From Platycnemis pennipes (Eukaryota > Arthropoda > Insecta > Odonata > Platycnemididae), in contig OW121857.1 in NCBI GenBank assembly GCA_933228895.1, positions 72,411,672-72,475,671 of the forward strand: a stretch of DNA of 64,000 nt. The letters run 5' to 3'. How positions within the stretch are numbered: the stretch's first letter is position 1; each line of letters starts with the position of its first letter. The translations under genes and the position numbers were made by a program. Positions 59,326 through 64,000 of the stretch are shown here, in pieces. The notes beneath the pieces were generated by a model. The model was given only the letters and a program-made list of their open reading frames with translations, had not been told where the DNA came from and ran no database searches.

Positions 59326-59388
59326 GCGACGATTCACCCCAAGCCACACGCCCTCGGGATGGCTTGCAGAGCACCCTGTAGATACAAA
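59326..59388 (+). mobile_element. CR1/L2-like 3' terminus only (copy 13)
   Basis: CACCCCAAGCCACACGCCC, then GGGATGGCTTGCAGAGCACC and CTGTAGATAC. Terminal block with the tail reduced. Confidence 0.6.
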
Positions 59389-60944
59389 AACAATCAGTTT
59401 CTAATTACATCAAGCTAACGCCATCTACATTGTTGAAGAGATACATGGGTGATGAGAAAGAAATGGTGGATAGGATGTGTGGTAAAGCGGGTCAGTACGT
59501 ATATGTATAACATTGTTTTATTGTGACTAATTTATTATTAAGTGACTACACTGGTGTAGTCATTTAAGTATTTTCTGACTTTAGGTAACTAGTTTCCGAT
59601 AGGCAAAAATGTAAATGATTTTTAATAATTCTATATATACTTGTATATTAAAATGTATAATAATACCATAATAATCGCGCTTCGTATGAATATTGATAGG
59701 CAATAATTATATATCATTATTCATACCAAGATTTTTTAAAACGCTGTGCTTAAAATGGTTCTCAATTGTCACTATTCTATTGGTGCCTGCCATTAGAAAA
59801 TTTTTGAAAATATATTTCATAAACAAATCCTTAAATTATACACCACAAGCTCGCATTTAGTTACCTCATCGTTCTGTCCGAATCTGGACTCTTTTGTTGT
59901 GAACTATGCTATTGATCGTTTAACCGATTATGAGTAATGGATTCCAATTTCGGATTTCATTTACTCTATGTTGGTAAATTGGTGGGAACAGGTGCGCCTT
60001 GTGCATGGTGAATTGGTCCTCATTAAAAGTTTGTTCTCACTTATGAAATGGAATCCAGCTCGAAAAATCCTGATGGTCCCTGATGGTTTATAACTGCTTC
60101 AATGTGCATTATTATTGCAAAATTCAGGATATTAATATCAATATTTTTTCTGGTTGCCTCAAGCGTCAATTTACCTAGAAATTGTTTTCGTAAATATGAG
60201 GATTTCAAATGGAAGGTGTACACTTTACCAGCATTAAAACGTTTAACCTATGGAAACTCACCAATGTGATAGAGTTCTTAAAATGCTATGCTTATCCCTG
60301 TTGTTTGTTCTACATACATGTGGATATTTCGAGCGAGTGCAAATGATCGCTACGGTACCCCAGAGATTCTGAACTAAAATTTCTAGCCCTTTCTGGAAAC
60401 TGATTGCCAGTAAAGGACGAAGCCTCACGGCCAAATGCCGCATTACGCATTTAGGGTTTTACGACACGGTGTTGCGTGGTTTTATTAGGATTATGCAGCT
60501 TTAAGTGGAATTACAAAGTTTCGAAGAGGTCAAAGCCAGGGGATTTTACTCACTGAATCGTTCACCGGTTTTGATTTATGAGGATTTGCACGGAGGACTT
60601 ATTCAAATGTTTGGAATTTTGATGAAACACGTGTTTCATTAGCTACTCGTGGTATGAATGGCTTCAAAACCTTTTGAATGTTTGCCAGGTAGCATCCTAT
60701 AATCCGTATTTTCTGTAACAAGTCGTTTTTCTTACATCCATACGCTTATGGATAATATAAAATCAAACTATAAAAAGCGACACATTTTCTATTGCGTGTC
60801 TTTTTCCATATTTACCGGTAGACTGCCTTCATATTAATCAATTTATTAGACTCATAAAGACTCCCTAATGTTTAAAGTGGCCAAATATATCAACTGCTGC
60901 TTCAAAACAGATGATTATTTTAGTTTTTTTATCAAAACAGCCGG
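59389..60944. other. Non-coding AT-rich sequence
   Basis: I see nothing recognisable here. Confidence 0.5.
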
Positions 60945-61020
60945 CCGCGTTAGCTCCGTATTGAGCCGGCCTGGTAGCTCAAAGATTGTGGGTTCAAATT
61001 CTATATTGGTTTTGTATTTG
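60945..61020 (+). repeat. SINE-C, tRNA-like head (copy 3)
   Basis: GGCCGCGTTAGCTCC, then CCTGGTAGCTCAAAGATTG and the B-box-like GTGGGTTCAAATTC. Same order as the 27.1- and 56.1-kb copies but more decayed. Confidence 0.5.
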
Positions 61021-62309
61021 TAATTAAGTTAATGTGTAGGTTAGACGCTGCGAATTATCTAAGTGTCTGGAGTATAATAAAAAAGAAGCCCATTGATACT
61101 ATCACCATATATAATAAATACATTTTCCCTTACATATTTATGCAATAATAGATTTTGATAGAGTATCCTTTTTCTAATTAGCAATTTCCGAAAGATTTAA
61201 GCTCTAATATTTCGCGTCAGAATTTTTACCTATTTCAAACGCTGAGATTTTGAGCATTTTTATTTTTTTTAAAGAACTAAAGTATACATATGTCAATGGA
61301 AATATAAGCCACACTCTACGTTGCGAAACTAATTCCTATTTTTAAAAGTAAGGAAACCTTTGAACGATGTACGAAAGTTTATTAATGGCTCCTTAATGTA
61401 GTTTCAACGCAGTAACTAAGCAATTGAAACAAGAGACTCAAATCAAAATCATCAAAACCAAGGAAAACTAAGGATTAAATTTTTATTAATAAATTAATAT
61501 CAAGTATATTCCTCTCGAATAGTCATAAATTTAGTTATGTTTAATAAATATAGTTAGCCTATAAATTTTCTAAATTTCAGCATCATATGTTTTTACCTAC
61601 ATCAAATTTTTGTGCTAGGTTTAATTACAGCGTGTAAAAAAAGTCGTACCTCGCCTTTAAAACCTAAGCGTGGGGGATTTCAAGGCTAAACTTATTAAAT
61701 TTTAGGCGGGAAGGAGTTCCAAAACTTTTGAAGGTTTGCCCTCAAGAAGATTAAATTCCTCCTCGTCCCGAGTTATAGTTTCATCACTTGGAAAGTTTGA
61801 CACGTATTAAACTATGAAGAATGTCTGATTCAATTATACTCCAATGATTTAAGGATGCCTTCGCGAACACACCCTCCATCAAGCAGGGGGTTAAAAATGG
61901 GGAATCATGTCGGAAGATTTTTTTGCGCACTAATCTTTAATTCCTTTTAAAATTAGAATTTCAATAACAGATCGTAGTACCTTAAGTTAATAGATTTACA
62001 GAAATAATATATTAAATGATTTACAGAATTGGTATTAATAATAATATTTCTTGACGTTTGGTGATCTTTCTACAACCACATATACATTAAACATTTTTAA
62101 ACTGAAACGAAGCCTTGATAATTTTTGTCCAATATTGTCTGAAGGCTATTCTTTTACAGTTTTTGTTCTGTTGCATTATTAATATGTGCAATAACTGAAT
62201 CATATTATAATGACTTTGATTACATAATGGGGGTTTAAGCTGTGGAGAGCTCAATTCATTCCCGCATGCGAATGTATCTTCACTTTTTCAAGCGATTTAT
62301 TATTTTTCA
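61021..62309. other. Non-coding AT-rich sequence
   Basis: I see nothing recognisable here. Confidence 0.5.
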
Positions 62310-62354
62310 AGAAGTTTTCTTGGGTTGTCCACCGGGTAAGGGCGTCCATTTTGG

Positions 62355-62389
62355 CCGACGTTTCGATCCTCGACTCGAGGGTCATCTTG
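62355..62389 (-). ncRNA. Hammerhead ribozyme-like core (HHR-3)
   Basis: The minus strand reads AAGATGA, CCTCG-AGT-CGAGG stem-loop, ATC, GAAACGTCGG. The GAAAC-GTC side is intact; the CTGATGA side has two changed bases, which should abolish cleavage. Confidence 0.45.
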
Positions 62390-62419
62390 AGGGCGATATG
62401 AGTGCCATCCTAAAATTTT

Positions 62420-62431
62420 CCGCCTTATATA
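62420..62431 (-). promoter_or_regulatory. TATA box of Penelope-like copy 3
   Basis: TATATAAGGCGG on the minus strand lies about 31 nt before the hammerhead core, with a CCAAT motif about 40-50 nt further upstream. Confidence 0.5.
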
Positions 62432-62500
62432 CATGTCCTCACGGGTCAGGTGACTCGTGATTGGCCGATGATGGAGGGCATGTCGAGGGAGCCTCCTGAT

Positions 62501-63470
62501 TTATTATTGTTTATCAAAACTGTTTAATTCCTTGATATTGAATTAGCAAAAATATGGGTTTCTTCTCATTTTTCCCAGGAAATTTACAATTAATTTACCA
62601 TTGTTGCAATCGTGGGACTATATATGCAGGTTCTACCCATTATTCGAGGCTACCCAAGCTTAGTATTGGAAAATATTATTTATTTTTTATCTTAAATTTC
62701 TTCACGAAACGAAAATTGTAGAGAAGCCCGTTTATCTAGGTTAAAGTAAATTTGTTTAGATGCATAATGAGATCAAGAGTTTCTGTAATTTTATAAGTTC
62801 ATGCCACCCTAGTTCCGCAATGAGTTTGTAAAATCGATGAAGCTGATATTTTCCATCTCCAAGTCCATTTGTCATAAAGTATAAATAAAATTTTACCATT
62901 ATCTCACGATTGATGGTGAAAAATGACGTGTTTCCTCCTGATTAGGCCTATTACCTATTCGGATGTAGATTATAGATTGATTTGCATCATGTGTTCCACG
63001 AAATGTAGGATATGAAATAGCTTCAACAGCTTGCGGAGCGATTATGGATGGAAATTCAAATATCTCACTTGGTAACTTTCACGTCTCTTTCATCGGGTTT
63101 CGCAAGTAAATTTTCGATGCAAATTTACACGGGTTTAAAATCTAAAGCTCTTTTTTTTCTCAATTATTTTCATTACTCTGGGAATAGTGCCTTATTTATA
63201 ATTTATTTCCTAAGGAGAATGGATATTTAGCAAACGACATAATCGTTGCACTAAATATAACACATTATATTTATGTTTAATGAGAAATGAAAAATAAATC
63301 TTACCATTGCTAGTGACGTTCAATAACTGATAATATATTACAACTCGTATTGCGTTTTGCCTTTCAATGTGAACATCGTCACAGTTATATTTCATGGTAA
63401 GCAAAAGCTCCCTGGGAGTCTATGCCCTTCTGGTCTTGGAAATGCTTTTCATCATAATTCACAGTGCCCC
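62501..63470. other. Non-coding AT-rich sequence
   Basis: I see nothing recognisable here. Confidence 0.45.
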
Positions 63471-64000
63471 TCGAGCCCACTCAAAGCTTATAAGTCTTTT
63501 GGAAACGGCGCTAAAAGCAGATAATCGACCACTCGAGGAGTGGAAATAAACACGGATCCTTGGACCATTCTCCGAGGATATTCCTTATCTGAAGAGGTGG
63601 GTGTCCAAATGACGATAAAACCCTCCGGCAACCCCTTTTTACTCGCCGGCAATGATGAGGGGAATGAAAGCGATGGGAAAATTGAGAGAGAGAGAATGGA
63701 TAGGAGTAGTGGGAGGAACAGTGGGGTCTGCTTCAGAGGGCGGACCAAAGGGTTTCCCGCGAAGCGCTCTCGTCAAACACTTTTCCCGTTGACTGCCCTT
63801 TGCCTCCTTGCCGAGGGTGGATCTGGTTTGTGTTGACGTGGGGGAGAGGGGCGAGAAATGTGGGTGGGTAGGTCGGTCCAGGCCCGGCCCTCCATTTGCG
63901 TCGGGTCGGCGGGGAAAAGGGGAGAGTCGCTGGTTTTTAAAGGTCTCCGCTCTCGTGGAAAAAGGGATGCGGAGAGGAGAGGTTCCTCCCCCTTCACGCC
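63471..64000. other. GC-rich, purine-skewed island running off the window
   Basis: G/A-rich on the plus strand with (GA)n at about 63683-63694 and CpGs throughout. The frames of 74-98 codons on both strands overlap and are unrecognised. The island may continue past the end. Confidence 0.4.

Larger units (their letters stand above)
62310..62500 (-). mobile_element. Penelope-like solo terminal repeat (copy 3)
   Basis: On the minus strand: GGCCAATCACGAGTCACCTGA, TATATAAGGCGG (plus 62420-62431), about 31 nt of leader, a hammerhead-like core (62355-62389), then GGCCAAAATGGACGCCC and ACCCAAGAAAACTTC. The block order equals that at 23.16-23.37 kb, 39 kb away. No Penelope protein is present. Confidence 0.55.

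Noticed and set aside
1..64000. CRISPR array, prophage, operon or other prokaryotic system
   Set aside because: No regularly spaced short repeats, no clustered long open frames and no ribosome binding sites. Retroelements and SINEs show that the DNA is from an animal.
1..64000. Integrated virus or LTR retrotransposon
   Set aside because: No paired long terminal repeats, gag, protease, integrase or envelope pattern seen. The only reverse transcriptase is of non-LTR type.

Overview
This is 64 kb of AT-rich, non-coding animal DNA. I find no host exon with a convincing protein family, no rRNA, no functional tRNA and no CRISPR array. There are no operon-like genes, ribosome binding sites or long open frames, so it is not prokaryotic. 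It is dominated by decayed transposable elements: non-LTR (CR1/L2-like and Jockey/CR1-like) retroelements, tRNA-derived SINEs, Penelope-like solo repeats, a hAT relic and MITEs. This repeat set, together with CpG-rich islands standing out of AT-rich bulk DNA, suggests an arthropod with a fairly large genome, probably an insect. The species cannot be named from the sequence, and the window could be intergenic or inside a very long intron.

Layout. 1-4.1 kb is a nested cluster: a SINE-B piece, a 540-bp inverted-repeat element (MITE-1), a hAT element of about 2.2 kb with a broken transposase, and a CR1-like 3' end. 4.1-15.8 kb has two more CR1-like 3' ends, several GC-rich islands and a 420-bp direct repeat (copies at about 11.9 and 13.6 kb). 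15.8-17.8 kb holds CR1-like, SINE-A, SINE-A and CR1-like copies in a row. 22.3-23.5 kb is a GC island ending in two divergent Penelope-like repeats with hammerhead-ribozyme cores. 24.4-31.7 kb holds SINE-B and SINE-C copies, the second MITE-1 copy and further CR1-like ends. 33-46 kb has a long GC island, a SINE-D candidate, two SINE-E copies and a mariner-like MITE. 46-50 kb has SINE-B, a Harbinger-like MITE and two SINE-A copies. 54.3-55.7 kb is the longest protein relic, a reverse transcriptase broken by frameshifts. 56-64 kb has more SINE-C and CR1-like ends, a 1.4-kb GC island and a third Penelope-like hammerhead repeat at 62.4 kb.

The features do not form a pathway. What links them is parasitism: SINE and MITE families here depend on enzymes from elements that are themselves only fossils in this window. 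The two most informative signals are (i) a CR1-like family present at least 13 times, in which every recognisable copy keeps part or all of a roughly 50-bp 3' terminus able to fold as a hairpin, usually followed by TAGATG units, and (ii) Penelope-like repeats in which a TATA box lies about 30-40 nt upstream of a minimal hammerhead core, seen independently at 23.3 and 62.4 kb. All statements rest on reading by eye; no database search was run.
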